A stretch of 64,000 nucleotides of DNA from Utricularia gibba. Lineage: Eukaryota; Streptophyta; Magnoliopsida; Lamiales; Lentibulariaceae. Within the stretch, counting starts at the first letter, position 1, and each line of letters opens with the position of its first letter. Made by a program: the position numbers and the translations under genes. Location: contig NEEC01000010.1 of assembly GCA_002189035.1 (NCBI GenBank), forward strand, positions 3,286,001 to 3,350,000, written 5' to 3'. A model generated the notes under the pieces. The model ran no database searches. It saw only the letters and a list, made by a program, of their open reading frames with translations, and was not told the origin of the DNA. Of this stretch, positions 12,591-24,523 are shown in pieces.

Positions 12591-14223
12591 ATGGCGGCGA
12601 TTGTGAACCCGTTTACTATTCCCAGAATACCCCCACCCCAGATATCTTCGCTCTGCTTCATTCCTTCGTTTCTCTGCCATTTTCCCCATGTCTTAGAAAC
12701 TTCTCGCGCATCTCAGCGCCAAAAGTTCGCCCACATTCCCCAGGTCTCACCGTTTGCTGCGGCGCAAACACAGCCCACGATGCGCAATATACCGTCGCTC
12801 ATTCCGACACGGGTGAGAAGCGAAAACTTTGAAATCCCCTTTTGCTCCCTCTTGGTGATTGATTATGTGGGTGATGTATGTTTCGTTCCTTTGTCTCCTA
12901 AGATTTGATTTTTACATAAAGGTTTTAAGCTGTTCGCATTCTTTCAAGAATTGGGATTTGGTGACGAGGATATTGAAGCAATTTTGGATGCCAACCAAGC
13001 TATTAAATTCACCAAAGTTGAATCTATTCGTAGAAGAATTCAACTCCTGCAATCTGCTGGATTGAGTCCGTCTGTTATATCGAGATTAGTTATCAAGAGG
13101 CCTCATGTATTGACAGATTCCGAGATAGATGCATTGCTGACCTTTATAATCAGTGATTTCTGTTTAGAATTTGAAGGGAAGATCGAGCTGGTTCAGATTG
13201 AGCGACTACTTAATGGAACAGCTTCTGGTTTCATGGCAGAATTCGATCGAAAGATCAGGTTGTTAGTGGAGTTTGGCATCCCAAAAGACAAGCTTGTACA
13301 TGTTCTTAACAGTGTTAACTTGACAAAGGCGGTATGTCTCAAGTCCATTGAAGAACTGGAGAGATCACTTGCTTACCTGCAACGATTCGGAGGTGTTAAA
13401 CTTATCCTTCGTCGCCCTGCGATTCTCGCGTACAGCTTGGAGGCCCAGTTGATTCCCAGAATCGGGTTCCTATTGCAGTTGAGTGGGGTGATGTTGTAGC
13501 TACCACCGCAGTTTTGACCAAATTTCCATTCTTTGTAGCTTATACAGTAGATCACGTACGTGATCATGTCGAATTCTTGCATTCGTATGCCGGTTTAAGC
13601 TACGACGAGATATTCAAGCTTGTCCTTGTATATCCAGGTTTGCTAAGTGCCAGCAGGAAGAGGAAACTCCACCCCGGATTGAGTTTCTGAAGCAATGTGG
13701 ATTGAATTCCGCAGATCTCTTCAGGTTTCTGGTGAAAGCGCCATTGTTCCTAAGCCTTTCATTTGAAGAGAACCTCGCCAATAAGCTTGTCTTCCTAGTG
13801 AAGCTCGGCTACGAAAACAGAACCAAGCACCTAGCAATGGCAATCGGAGCTGTGACAAGATGCAGTTGCAAGAACCTGCAAAAAGTCATCGGATTGTACT
13901 TGAACTACGGCATAAGCAGCGAGGATATATTAGATATGAGCAAGAGACATCCTCAGGTGTTGCAGTACAACCCGAAATCGTTAGAGGCGAAGCTGGACTA
14001 CTTGGTTGAAGAAATGGGGAGGGAGGTTGGAGAAGTGGTGTCCTTCCCAGCATACCTTGGATATAACCTTGATGACAGGATAAAACACAGGTTTGAGGAG
14101 AGGAGGAAGGTGGTGGGAGAAGGGATGTCCATCAACAAGCTCCTCAGTGTGTCTGCTGCAACCTTTTCAACCAGGAGCAGAAGGGAGGAAGTGCCCACCA
14201 ACCCCATCGATGGAGACCAATGA
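12591..14223 (+). CDS. mTERF-family organelle transcription termination factor (MTERF8-like)
   Basis: Exons 12591-12812 and 12930-14223, about 505 aa once two frame breaks are allowed for. The first exon looks like an organelle targeting region (MAAIVNPFTIPRIPPPQ, Ser/Pro-rich, few acidic residues). The second holds tandem mTERF helical repeats: FFQELGFGDEDI, LQSAGLSPSVISRLVIKRPHV, LVEFGIPKDKLVHVLNS, LQRFGGVKLILRRPAIL, FKLVLVYPGLL, LLFRF-like LFRFLVKAPLF, DMSKRHPQVLQYN and VVSFPAYLGYNLDDRIKHR. mTERF proteins bind nucleic acid in plastids or mitochondria and affect transcription termination, splicing or ribosome assembly. The frame breaks at the G run near 13485-13488 and again at the C run 13672-13675; adding one base at each gives uninterrupted repeats. 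The match to MTERF8 in particular is tentative. Confidence 0.86.
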
Positions 14224-15106
14224 ACGCAGGCTGTGCCTCGTCTCTTCAAGCAGTTTTGGGTCTGTAAATTCCATGCTTTACCAGAAAACACAGGAATCTT
14301 GATGCAAATTCTTCAAGGCATCCCCAGGCTTTTGACTGCGATCAACAAGCCCATAATTTAGTGTGAATTTTTTGAATATTAATCAATTAAATAATTAACA
14401 AATTAAAAATGACAGGATCTAGGTTGTAGTCTTCCTTTTAGGTTGGAGTTTATAGTATCTCACCTTATTGCATTTATAAAAAATTTAATTTTCAAGTTTC
14501 AAAATTATATAACATATCTCTCAATTTGATTTTTTATAAATAATTTGATTTCAAATTTATAAATTATAAATATAATTCTTTATATTATTAAAACTAATCG
14601 ATTTTAACTTTAATATTATCATAATGATATATCATACGAGATGCAATATAAATCTAACATGAGTATCATTTGATTCATCAAACTTTTAATATGAACGTAA
14701 AGAATCCTAACACAAAATTTTATTGGATTTAAAATTAAAGTATATTAGTGATATAATGAATCAATTAATTTTTTAAAAATTTTAAAACTGTTTAGATTTT
14801 TTTATATAGTTTTGATGATTTAAGATGTTTTTTTTTTAATTTTGAAAATTTGATAATTAAACTTTTTATTATGTTTCAAATTGGAATTATTGTTCTTATA
14901 ATTTTTTTTATTCTTTTTATAGTAAAAAATATATATAATTATTAAAAATAGATAATTCCACTGAAAATTGGGCCCCAGTAATGAATACCGGCCCAAGAAA
15001 GAACTAGGGCTCCCTCATAGGATATAATCGCTCTGTATTTCAGTCATGGTGCCGCCTCCGTTCGCTGAACGGAAAAAATCGCTTGACACTGTAAGGGTGC
15101 GCAAGG
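14224..15106. other. AT-rich intergenic region and RPL9 promoter
   Basis: From 14340 to about 14950 the DNA is extremely AT-rich with no open frame of note. The last 140 bases are the RPL9 promoter and leader, with two site II elements. Confidence 0.6.
14969..14995 (+). promoter_or_regulatory. Paired site II elements upstream of RPL9
   Basis: TGGGCC at 14969-14974 and its reverse GGCCCA at 14990-14995 lie about 110-140 bp upstream of the RPL9 ATG. Site II motifs are bound by TCP-type factors and are typical of plant ribosomal protein promoters. Confidence 0.55.
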
Positions 15107-16136
15107 ATGAAGACGATCCTGTCGTCGGATACTATGGAGATCCCCGATGGGGTGAAGATCAAGGTGAAGGCAAAAGTGATCGAGGTTGAGGGCCGAGGGG
15201 GAAACTCACCAGGGATTTCAAGCATTTGAACCTTGATTTCCAGTTGATGACTGACGAAGAAACGGGAAAAAGGAAGCTAAAGGTGGATGCTTGGTTCGGA
15301 AGCCGGAAAACGACGGCTGCTATTCGCACTGCTCTTAGTCACATTTCGAATCTTATTAAAGGTGTTACCTTGGGTTATCGCTACAAGATGCGATTCGTTT
15401 ATGCTCACTTTCCCATCAATGCTTCGATCACCAACAATGGAAAGGCTCTTGAGATACGGAACTTCCTTGGAGAGAAGAGGGTACCAATTAAATTCGTTTA
15501 TATATTTTCTGTTGCTCAGTCAATCTTCTTTAGGGTTTGCATTGATATTTCCAATTGTGATTTCTGTGTGAAGTGTTGCCAAAATTTATATTGTTGTCTA
15601 ATGCTGCATCCTTGGAGTGCAAAACAATATGCTAAAATGGTGTTTTTCCTCTCAAGATCATTGCTTTATTGCATTTTTTCCTGAATCATGTGCTTGGTTT
15701 CTTGTTATGTCTGGGCACTGCTTCCTGGCTTGTTTTGTTGAAAGCTTCATGTGTGTCGTATTCTTTGGAGAATTTCCGTTTATAGACCGCACACATTTTC
15801 ACATTGTCTGTATCTTGTGTACCAGGTGAGGAAGGTAGATATGCTCGAAGGGGTTAATGTCGTTCGATCCGAGAAGGTGAAGGACGAGTTGGTATTGGAT
15901 GGAAACGACATTGAACTCGTCTCTCGTTCATGTGCCTTGATAAACCAGGCAAGATACGATCACATCGTCTTTCTTTTCCTCCCTATTTTGCTTGCTTGTT
16001 CTAAGCACTCCCTAAGGTGTCACTGATGCTGTTGTCCTCGTTTTAACAGAAATGCCATGTGAAGAACAAAGATATCCGCAAGTTTCTTGATGGTATCTAT
16101 GTCAGCGAGAAGGGCGTCATTGCTGCAGAAGAATAA
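15107..16136 (+). CDS. RPL9: 60S ribosomal protein L9 (uL6)
   Basis: Exons 15107-15480, 15826-15948 and 16050-16136 give 194 aa, the standard plant length. Sequence landmarks: [20 protein letters not shown] at the start, [72 protein letters not shown], then [18 protein letters not shown]. It is a core protein of the large cytosolic ribosomal subunit. Two oddities: the frame breaks at 15193-15194, where CC should be CCC to read [11 protein letters not shown]; and intron 2 starts with GC (15949-15950) rather than GT, giving a GC-AG intron. The rest of the gene is perfect, so the frame break is most likely a sequence error. The promoter carries site II motifs. Confidence 0.93.
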
Positions 16137-16933
16137 GTAACTGGAGTATCCATTGCCTGCAAGGTCTTGCCGTTTTGATTTTTCGTTCCAAGAATGTCAT
16201 CTGTTGAGATCATCCCTCTCCTACCAATGTCATCTCCATTTGCATCTTGCTCAACTCATTCGGCTCGTTTTCTTCCATCTCTTAGGACCCAATATGTCAT
16301 AACTCTGTAGCTCTTGGATCCCTTTTATAACTGCAATGCTTTCTTTACTCTGAACAAGTTTCTTGAGAGTACTTCTATGGCATTAATGCGAGTATATTTA
16401 GGTGTAACTTTATGAAAGTGCCTAATTTGACTTTGATTCTCTTGTCGTAAATTTTGTATTAATGATCTTTGACGTTTGCTGCGCTATCATCACCACTTAC
16501 GAAAAGCTGTCATCTTCTTCTATATTCCAATTCTCAAGAATCATACTCCAACATGAACAATGGAGGAGCACGAGTGAAAGATGCTAGCATTCGTGTGCAG
16601 CTTTCAAAGGTGCTTTCTGACAACGGCCTGGTCTGCGTTTCGAATGTTGACCATGTGGGAAGAAGTTCGTAGCAGTATTAAAAGCGGAGATTATTCTATG
16701 GATCGTGTTCATACTTATCTTCTGATTTAAATGGGGAAAAAAAAAGGCTTCCGGTTTAGGCGTAGGATCGATAGAGAGCTGGTTGGATATGGTTGCCATT
16801 TTTAATGCAACATTGTGACTGAGTGAATGCGAACTGCCAACTGGCTGTTTTGTGTTTGACATCCGAGTTTTTCTCCAGAATCCCAGTCATCGCTCTCGGT
16901 TTGATTTCTTGTTTTTGATCGCAAAGATCAGAA
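16137..16933. other. RPL9 3' UTR and UNC93 upstream region
   Basis: About 800 bp without a supported gene. A 40-codon ATG frame near 16552 has no family resemblance. Confidence 0.5.
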
Positions 16934-18408
16934 ATGGGGTTGGAACGGGATGATGAAGTGAGGGCTGCTACTGGGTCGATGGAGGATCCGCAGAAAAGAT
17001 CGATTTTTCGCTACAATTCGCCTATGGTTCAGGTTATTTTGATCGGAGTAGTGTGTTTTTGCTGCCCTGGAATGTTTAACGCCCTGTCGGGGATGGGCGG
17101 CGGGGCCAGGTTGATCCCACGGCGGCCAACAATGCAAACACTGCTCTATACACAACCTTCGCTGTTTTTGGTGTGCTCGGAGGAGGAATCTACAACGTGC
17201 TCGGCCCCAAGCTCACTTTGTTCGCAGGATGCTCGACGTATGTCCTGTACGCAGGCTCTTTTCTCTACTACAACCATTTCCATCACGAGGGATTCGCCAT
17301 TGCCGCAGGGGCGTTTCTCGGGGTTGGAGCCGGTCTTGTGTGGGCGGCTCAGGGCGCAATTATGACATCTTACCCTTCACATCGTCGGAAGGGTACTTAC
17401 ATTTCTTTGTTCTGGAGTATTTTCAACATGGGTGGAGTCATTGGAGGTTTGATCCCTTTTGTGCTGAATTTTCATAGGAGTGAGGCTGCTTCGGTGAACG
17501 ATGCCACTTATATTGGTTTCATGATCTTTATGTCCATTGGAGCTCTGATTTCCTTGTCTATACTTCATCCCAGTCGTGTGATCCGTGATGATGGATCAAG
17601 GTGTACTAATATTCATTATTCCAGTGTATCAGTCGAAGTCACTGCAATTCTCAAGCTTTTCCTCGATTGGAAGATGCTGCTTCTGGTACCCGCCTGTTGG
17701 GCAAGCAACTTCTTCTACAGTTACCAGTTCAATAATGTGAACGGTGTACTGTTCAACCTCAGAACCAGGGGATTCAACAATGTTTTCTACTGGGGTGCTC
17801 AAATGATCGGCTCTATCTTCATTGGATACATAATGGATTTTAGCTTCAAGAGTCGTCAAAAACGAGGGCTGCTTGGCATCGGCGTAGTAGCCATTCTTGG
17901 GAGCTGCATATGGGGTGGAGGCCTTGCAAATCAGCTTGGTTACAGTCGTAGCAACTTGCCAGCCGAGAAGCTAGATTTCGAGGATGGGGGCGATTTTGCA
18001 GGGCCATTCGTCTTGTATTTCTGCTACGGATTGTTGGATGCAATGTATCAAAGCATGGTTTATTGGGTGATCGGCGGCCTAGCTGATGACTCTGAGATCC
18101 TCAGCAGGTACAAAAACAAAACATAATCTTGCTCACCAGCAGCAGCTTGTGCTGATAAGGTGAGAGATCTGATGATTGGGCTATATGTTCTGTTCTCCAG
18201 GTACTCAGGATTCTACAAGGGAGTGCAAAGTGCAGGGGGAGCAGTTGCTTGGCAAGTAGACACACACAGAATTCCGTTTTTGCATGAACTGATAACAAAT
18301 TGGGCACTTATGACGTTTAGTTATCCCTTGCTGCTTCTGCTGGTACTCAAAGCTGTCAAGGATGATGCTTCCCTTGAAGGAAGAAGGCCATTCCCTAACC
18401 TCCACTGA
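16934..18408 (+). CDS. UNC93-like major facilitator protein
   Basis: Exons 16934-18107 and 18201-18408, about 460 aa. The N-terminus is soluble (MGLERDDEVRAATGS), then a multi-pass membrane protein with roughly 11-12 hydrophobic segments: PMVQVILIGVVCFCCPGMFN, LYTTFAVFGVLGGGIYN, LGVGAGLVWAAQGAIMTSYP, TYISLFWSIFNMGGVIGGLI, LLLVPACWASNFFYSYQFN and YGLLDAMYQSMVYWVIG. This is the plant UNC93-like group (DUF895/MFS); animal UNC-93 regulates a potassium channel and plant members have been linked to ion balance, but transport activity is not established by sequence. In exon 1 the G run at 17102-17105 is one base short: the expected SGMGGGGQVDPTAANNANT is interrupted there. C-terminal exon ends with a basic GRRPFPNLH tail. 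Confidence 0.88.
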
Positions 18409-20437
18409 GTGCCTTATCTTACAGCTCGTGCATTCTTCGTAAAACGGAAGAAATTGCTCGAAAGCAAGCTTAGTATGGCATAATCTTACACAAGCCACAT
18501 ATACTTGTTGATAATGAGGAATGTGAGTGACTCTTCCTTCCCACAAGCGCATTGTGCATTGTCTCAGAACACATAACAGAGCTTAAAGCTTCGTTCCCGG
18601 CCTGGGCTAGGCCCTGGTCTGCAGCCATCTAACGCGGAAGCAACGGTGGCCATGATCCTAGCGCCAGGCCCATGCTTAACATGGCGCAATAATCCAACTC
18701 GAACTCGATCGGTTAAATTGGGTGTCCGATGGCGTCCGTAGTTTTGCGGGGACAAAAAACATCTGCAAACAAAATCATTCCAAAGGGAAAATGCTGGTTT
18801 GATGGGGAAGCAATGGTGAAGATGTGCGGTCTCTATTAGCACCAAAACGGAGCACATGCTGAAGAAACTCATAGTTCACCTGTCAATTCCAGGCTCATAG
18901 ATACTGCTACTGGTGTGCCATTTTGGCTCATCATTCATAGTAAATGATGATGGTGATGATGATTAATACGATCATGGCTTGTATATGAGAACCCCCTTGA
19001 ACAAATCCACTGCATGACTTGGACCGCCCATTTGTTTTGACTTCTTTGGATGCATCATCTCCTTCCGGGGGGTTTCCAGAAACAGGAAGCCAATATACGG
19101 GGCCTTTGGTTTCTGTTGGGCGATGGATACAGAAGAGGTATTCGAAAAAAATGGTCTATTTCCCAACTGTACGTGGTCAAATCTCAGAAGACATGCAAAC
19201 CATTTCTTCGATGAAAAGATATCTATCACGTCTGCATCTGCCGGCATCACATCCTCAGCATTTAATGCTTCTGTTGCTGATGACAAAACCCTCCTTTTCC
19301 GTTTTCCTTTAGTTGTTTGACGTGTTTCTGTGGTATGCCTTTGTTTTTTTTATGCTCTTGAACGAATTCCCAACATAGAGAAAGATTGAAATGCTAACTA
19401 AAGGGAGGGCTGGCAATTGCATGGTATCAGATCAGATCCAGATGAGGGGAAACATGAACCAACAACATGGGCATGATGATCAGGAGGGTTATAATGCATG
19501 CAGCTTCTCTAGTAGTCATTCATACTGGAACTACTCCATTCGAATGCGCTCAACTCGTGTACCGGACAGTAAATGGGATGAGATTTGAGAGGTTCGCACA
19601 TACTTGTAGTTTGTTGCTTATTCATATCAGGAAGGTCAAATAAGAATGACCAAGGTGAGGGTAGCAAAATCACTAAAACCCTTTGGTTTTTTATGGTTTT
19701 TCTGAGGCATGATGGGGAGTTTCCAACCCCACCAGCCTCTTTAGAAGCCATCTAAAACTATTAATCAGAATTGGACTGAAACTCGTAACATGTTGTGTAG
19801 TGTGTTACCAAGAAACCAACTTCCTGTAAGTCCTCCTGATCCTCAAGAGCCACCACCCAGGGGGTGCTGTCCTCTGGACTTGTTTCTCTGGATTATGTGT
19901 AAGCAATTACTTCACAACAGATCAACTTTAAAGACAACTTTCCACATCCTATTACCGTCTTGTCTGCTCCCCCAACCATGGCTAATCTTGCGATAATGTT
20001 AGTCACACGCTGCCTTGTTCTTGCCAGTAGTCTCGCTTCATTAACTTCAAACCAACATTAGGCAAATGATCACGTGACAAGTTGCAGTTTTCTCCATACA
20101 TCAAGGCAGGATGGAGAAGGGTAGATATTGTTCCATGTGGCACGGCGTCTGTGGGGTGAGGAGGGGCGACTGTTCATGCAAGATCAAGGCATCATCATGT
20201 TTTTATAGGTTGACTCTGGTGCAACCATTATTCGAGCCCTAGCTAGAACAAAAGAAAGAAAAGAAAAGAATGATGTAAGAAGCTAGAAACTCGTGATGCT
20301 CCAGGTATGAAAATGGCCCACGCCATTCGATTATCCAATGATCATCTCCATCCACAACGTACGTACATGAGTGTAAGAAAATAATACATTGAGCATAACA
20401 ACAATGCTTGATGTCCAGACCAGACGGGAACCACTTG
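18409..20437. other. Long intergenic region between UNC93 and MYB genes
   Basis: Two kilobases with no supported gene. Open frames at 18564-18872 and 18972-19286 (minus) rely on weak composition or a non-ATG start. A GC-rich patch lies at 18595-18670. The part next to 20438 is the MYB 3' UTR. Confidence 0.5.
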
Positions 20438-21521
20438 TTATTTTTCAGGGCTTTGGCTGCCTGCACAGACAATGGTTCTTAAGGGAGAGGTTGTCGCTGG
20501 ATGCACTGGGGATAATGTCGACTCAGGAGGTGGAGTTGTCAAGCAGGCGACAGTTGTTGTTGACACTAAGGAGGCCATGACAGATTCAATGTAGTCCACT
20601 TGACTAGCACAAGAAAGCTTGGGGATGCCCAAGAATTCATCGAGTGAATGATCATCAAAATTGGATGGCACATAATGAGTTGCAGGTAGATTATCCAGAA
20701 TGAAAGAGTTCAAATGATCCAAATGATGGATTTTGAGCCAATCAAATCCAGGTAAGGAGCCCTCATTGTGTTTCACAAGAAGAGTAGAGGGATTTCCACA
20801 AGAAAGCGGTGGATGAGAGAAGGGAATGTTGGGATCTGGATTACAAACCATGGGTTGATTTAGTCTACCTGCATCATCAAAGCAGCCTTGAACTGGGGCA
20901 GGAACTGAGAACTGGTCATTTTGGATCAGGCTGGTGTTTGGATTTAGGAAGTATAAGTTGTCCGAAATTGAGCCAGTCGAGAACCTTGTCTGGTTTTGCA
21001 TCGAAAACATCTTCTTCTTGATGCTTGAGTTCCAAAAGTTCTTGACTTCATTGTCAGTCCTCCCTGGTAGATGCTTAGCTATCTGAGCCCACCTGCAGAA
21101 ATGGAAATCGGAATTTGGCATGCAAGATCTAAACTTCCAAGTCAAATAGATGGTAGGAAAGATAATTCTTCCTGTTTCCAAGGACATTGTGAAGCTCAAC
21201 AATGAGTGCTGCTTCACTGTGGGAGAAGCTTCCTCTTTTGAGATCAGGCCTTAGATAGTTTATCCATCTCAATCTGCAGCTTTTGCCACATCTTTGTAAT
21301 CCTAGCAAGAAGATTATACATTGTTTTAGATGAGTTGATTTGGGGGTTCGAATCCGATATACTCAAAAGGTAGGAAGATACGTACCAGCAAGTCTAGGGA
21401 CAGAGCTCCAGCAGCCATGGCCATGTTTGGTTATGTAGTTGATGAGTTTCTCATCTTCCTCGGGAGACCAGAGCCCTCTCTTCACTTTCTGTTTGTTGCA
21501 GCAAGTATGGAGACCTCCCAT
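20438..21521 (-). CDS. R2R3-MYB transcription factor, MYB26-like
   Basis: Exons (minus) 21386-21521, 21172-21301 and 20438-21092 give 306 aa in a continuous frame. Residues 1-13 are [14 protein letters not shown]2 (about 14-64) has [36 protein letters not shown]3 (about 67-115) has [20 protein letters not shown] and the hallmark [20 protein letters not shown]. The [17 protein letters not shown] start and the exon positions fit the MYB26/MYB67-type clade; MYB26 in Arabidopsis controls secondary wall thickening in the anther endothecium. The C-terminal region is Ser/Pro/Asn-rich with [10 protein letters not shown]. Odd point: intron 2 begins with GA instead of GT at 21171-21170; the bases after it (AAGAATT) look like a normal donor that has lost its T. 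Confidence 0.88.
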
Positions 21522-22167
21522 TTCTCAGGATTTGGAGTGAAAATTTGCAGAAGTTATCCCCTATATAACAAGAGTGAAGGGGCAAGCCATGCAAACTTGT
21601 GGGCTCCCATGGCTTGCAAATCAAGTGATGCTTTCTTTTAAGATCGTTACGCCTATGATCCATGTCCACAACACATTGGAAGTTGATACTGAACTTTGAT
21701 TTTGGAATTTCCATCAAGTGACATTTTTTTTTTCTTTTACTTATGGGTAACAACAAAACTCACACAAAAGTGTAGGAAAAATGAAAGCAATCACAGTAAC
21801 CAGCGGATTGGATAGAAGAACAATAGGTGCACAAAATGAATTGCCAAAACCTCCTTACAATCCAACGAAGGAGTGAGCATCTATGGTTTTATACAAAAAC
21901 ATGGGCACAAATCCTCACAGGAATACTGTAAATGGGTATGCAAGAGTGTGCGCCTACAAACACATTCTGTGGTGAGCGTACGCACTCTTGCATATGTCTC
22001 CCTCCATCAGTAGCCAGGGCAGTGGGCACGGAAACAAGCCATGCAGGTGTCCATTGTGTTCAAGATGAAAATGTTTACCTCCAGATGGGTATGTACACAG
22101 AAGCTGGCTATTCCAATCAAAATCTCAAGAATCAACGAAAAGAGAACCTTGTGATAAGTTTCACTGC
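21522..22167. other. MYB upstream region and PWWP-gene 3' flank
   Basis: About 650 bp. No gene. Contains an inverted repeat at 21937-21994. Confidence 0.5.
21937..21994. repeat. Short inverted repeat able to form a hairpin
   Basis: Left arm TATGCAAGAGTG (21937-21948) is followed by TGCG; the right arm CGCACTCTTGCATA (21981-21994) is its reverse complement apart from a 2-base bulge. The loop is about 28 nt. It sits between the 3' end of the PWWP gene and the MYB start. It could be a 3'-end structure, a small hairpin RNA or the remnant of a tiny inverted-repeat element; nothing in the sequence decides between them. Confidence 0.5.
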
Positions 22168-24523
22168 TCATTGAGGGAGCTCGATACCACTTGTTTCGAC
22201 TAGATGCTGCACAGGTCGAGGTGGACCACTCAACGATGCGCTTATCCTACTGAAGACTACCTTTAATGGGATGCAGGAGGCTATAGGACTCCTGTGGGTT
22301 TTTACACCTGGTTTCCTTGCATGTTGTGGAAATCCACGAGTGCCTGTCAATGTAGATAACTTCCTTGTTTTCTTTGACAACATCCCATTTTTCCTTGATT
22401 TTCTGGATTTCGCTCTTGAGATGAAAGATTTAGAAGACCGTAGCTTGAAGGGGAGCCCCATCCCTTGCTGCTCATCAACAGGTGTGTCTTCATGCATATT
22501 GTCGATGACTAAATCATTGCAGGATCCATCTTCCAGTATCTCGATATTTAAAGATTGTCCTGAAATTGGAAGGTTATTCATCTTGCTCATCAGAGAAACG
22601 CATGGGACATTCTGGGGTTGGATGCCTGATTTCACCTTCACCACGACATTACAGAGGCAAGAATCAGAAAAATGGCCACTCAGAGAAAAATCAACAGAAT
22701 CATGTTTCTTGTTTGTGGAGGACAGGCATTGAGGGAGCAATTTCTGAGAAGCAACAGCAGCCTCTGCCTTTGATCCACTGGGATTACGTTCTTTCTCGTT
22801 CCAACTACAAATGTTCTCATCATCTGTATCCAATTTTCTTGCCCTTGAATTTCTCTTCCCTTTTGTCTGCCAATCTGAAGCAGATTTCTCCATTGTGAGG
22901 GTGATTTGATGAGGGTGACTAGTGGAATTGGTAGAACCCGACACTTTCTCCCCACTTCCAAAAGAGGGAGTTTCAACGAGAGTACTCTGGTTGGAGTGTG
23001 CACTGTCTCCAAGTTGTGCGCTCTGGGATGCATCAGACACAACTGAGATTAAGCCCATAAAAATAAAATTAATATATGAGCGTAATCAGATAAAAAAAAC
23101 ACAAAACATTGGCAGTCAAGTTCATTGTGCGGTAAGCAGGGTCATGGGAAGATGCGTTGCCATAACAAGAAAACTTGCCAAGAATGAGAAGATGCATATT
23201 GATAAGTCATACCTGCTGGCATGCCTTCTGACACGAGAGGTACATCAAACAAGTTTTCACAAGATTCATCGTCACCTTGCACAAAGGACAGGTTATCTTC
23301 CATCCATTCACGTGGCTGCATGGATGCATCCCTCAAGATACCATTACTGCATAAAAATCCCATAGAATCTTCCTCATTCTTGATCACAATTGATACGCTA
23401 TTGATTGATTCATTGACTTCAAAACCAGAAATATAGTGGTCAACTAGCACCTCATCAGAAAGGCCATTTGCACAGGGAAATTGTTCATGGGGTGAAGAGA
23501 GCATGGTACTACTCTCAAGAACTTTTGTCAAAGGCCGGTGACGGTTTTTCTTCTTCAAAGATTCATAAGCTATTTGAGAGCGCTTCCTCTTCAGAGATGA
23601 TCGGATACCCACTCCAAGGTCCTCAAGCCCTCTCATACGCTTCACACCTACGTCTTCCTCTGAGTCATTTGGTGTTTTCCGTTTTACAGGTCCATTCTTG
23701 GGCATTTCTTGTTCCTCAAATGACAGGTCTACTTCAGCTGCTCTGTGGTTGATATCTAAATGCTCAGAGATATGCAGATCCTGATGCTCAATTATTTCAC
23801 CAGTATTGGGTTCAGAAATTGGGCCATAAACCAGCCCAACCGCTCGTCCATTCTCCAATGGTGCAGCCGAAGCTTTGGGGTTGTCTTTGAGAAGAAGAGC
23901 ACTTTCGAGCTCTAGAGCATGACGAATAGCATCTTCTCTTCTTGCTTTTCTGACTCCTTTCTTAGTAATACGGGATGCAGATACCCTGGCTTTCTCAATG
24001 CAGTCTTCATACTCACCACTGCGAAAGGCTTTTATTCTTTTTGATTTCTCTAGATTGTACCAGTCTCTGTAAGGAATTGGAGGGGAGTTTTGGATCAAAA
24101 TACAACAACAAAAGAGTTACATGATCTTATCACACAACCTTTTTCACGCCAAACATGTCTAACAAATGGAAGATGCTGCAACCTAGGAAATCTATCTTGC
24201 AGTGCTGCCCAAACATGTCTAACACTGTACAAGAACACTGGTTATTTCAAACTTTTGTGTTACCCAAGTTTCAAGAAAGCGGAGATCATATTTTCTGTGA
24301 GATGAAATGAAATGAAAGATGCTTATACTTACACAGTTGTACCCTTTTTGCCAAGAAGCTTTACAGGGGTCCCTGATCTCGGTATGGCAGCTCGACCATC
24401 CGGAAGTTCATTCGGGCTGAGAATCTTCCCCGGCCACCATGATCCATTTCTCCGGCGGACCCAAACCAAAGCCCCAACTTTGAAATCATTGCCCGTATTA
24501 TGATCACTTCCAGTGCTGCCCAT
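22168..24523 (-). CDS. PWWP-domain protein (At1g51745/At3g21295 type)
   Basis: Exons (minus) 24333-24523, 23213-24066 and 22168-23042 give 639 aa. The PWWP domain lies at residues 13 to about 90: VGALVWVRRRNGSWWPGKIL, SGTPVKLLGKKGTTVDWYNL, EKSKRIKAFRSGEYEDCIEK. It is followed by a basic RKARREDAIRHALELE helix and a long, low-complexity, mostly polar tail with nuclear-type basic clusters (KSRKSRKNGMLSKKTRKL). PWWP domains bind methylated histone tails and DNA, so a chromatin role is inferred; the Arabidopsis relatives are uncharacterised. All exon phases agree and no lesion is found. The tail is encoded by two large exons. The 5' leader probably extends past 25000. Confidence 0.87.

Noticed and set aside
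18595-18700. GC-rich patch considered as a tRNA or structured RNA
   Set aside because: No cloverleaf with a T-loop GTTCRA and matching acceptor stem could be drawn.
18972-19286. 104-codon minus-strand frame
   Set aside because: Begins with a non-ATG codon and has no family resemblance.
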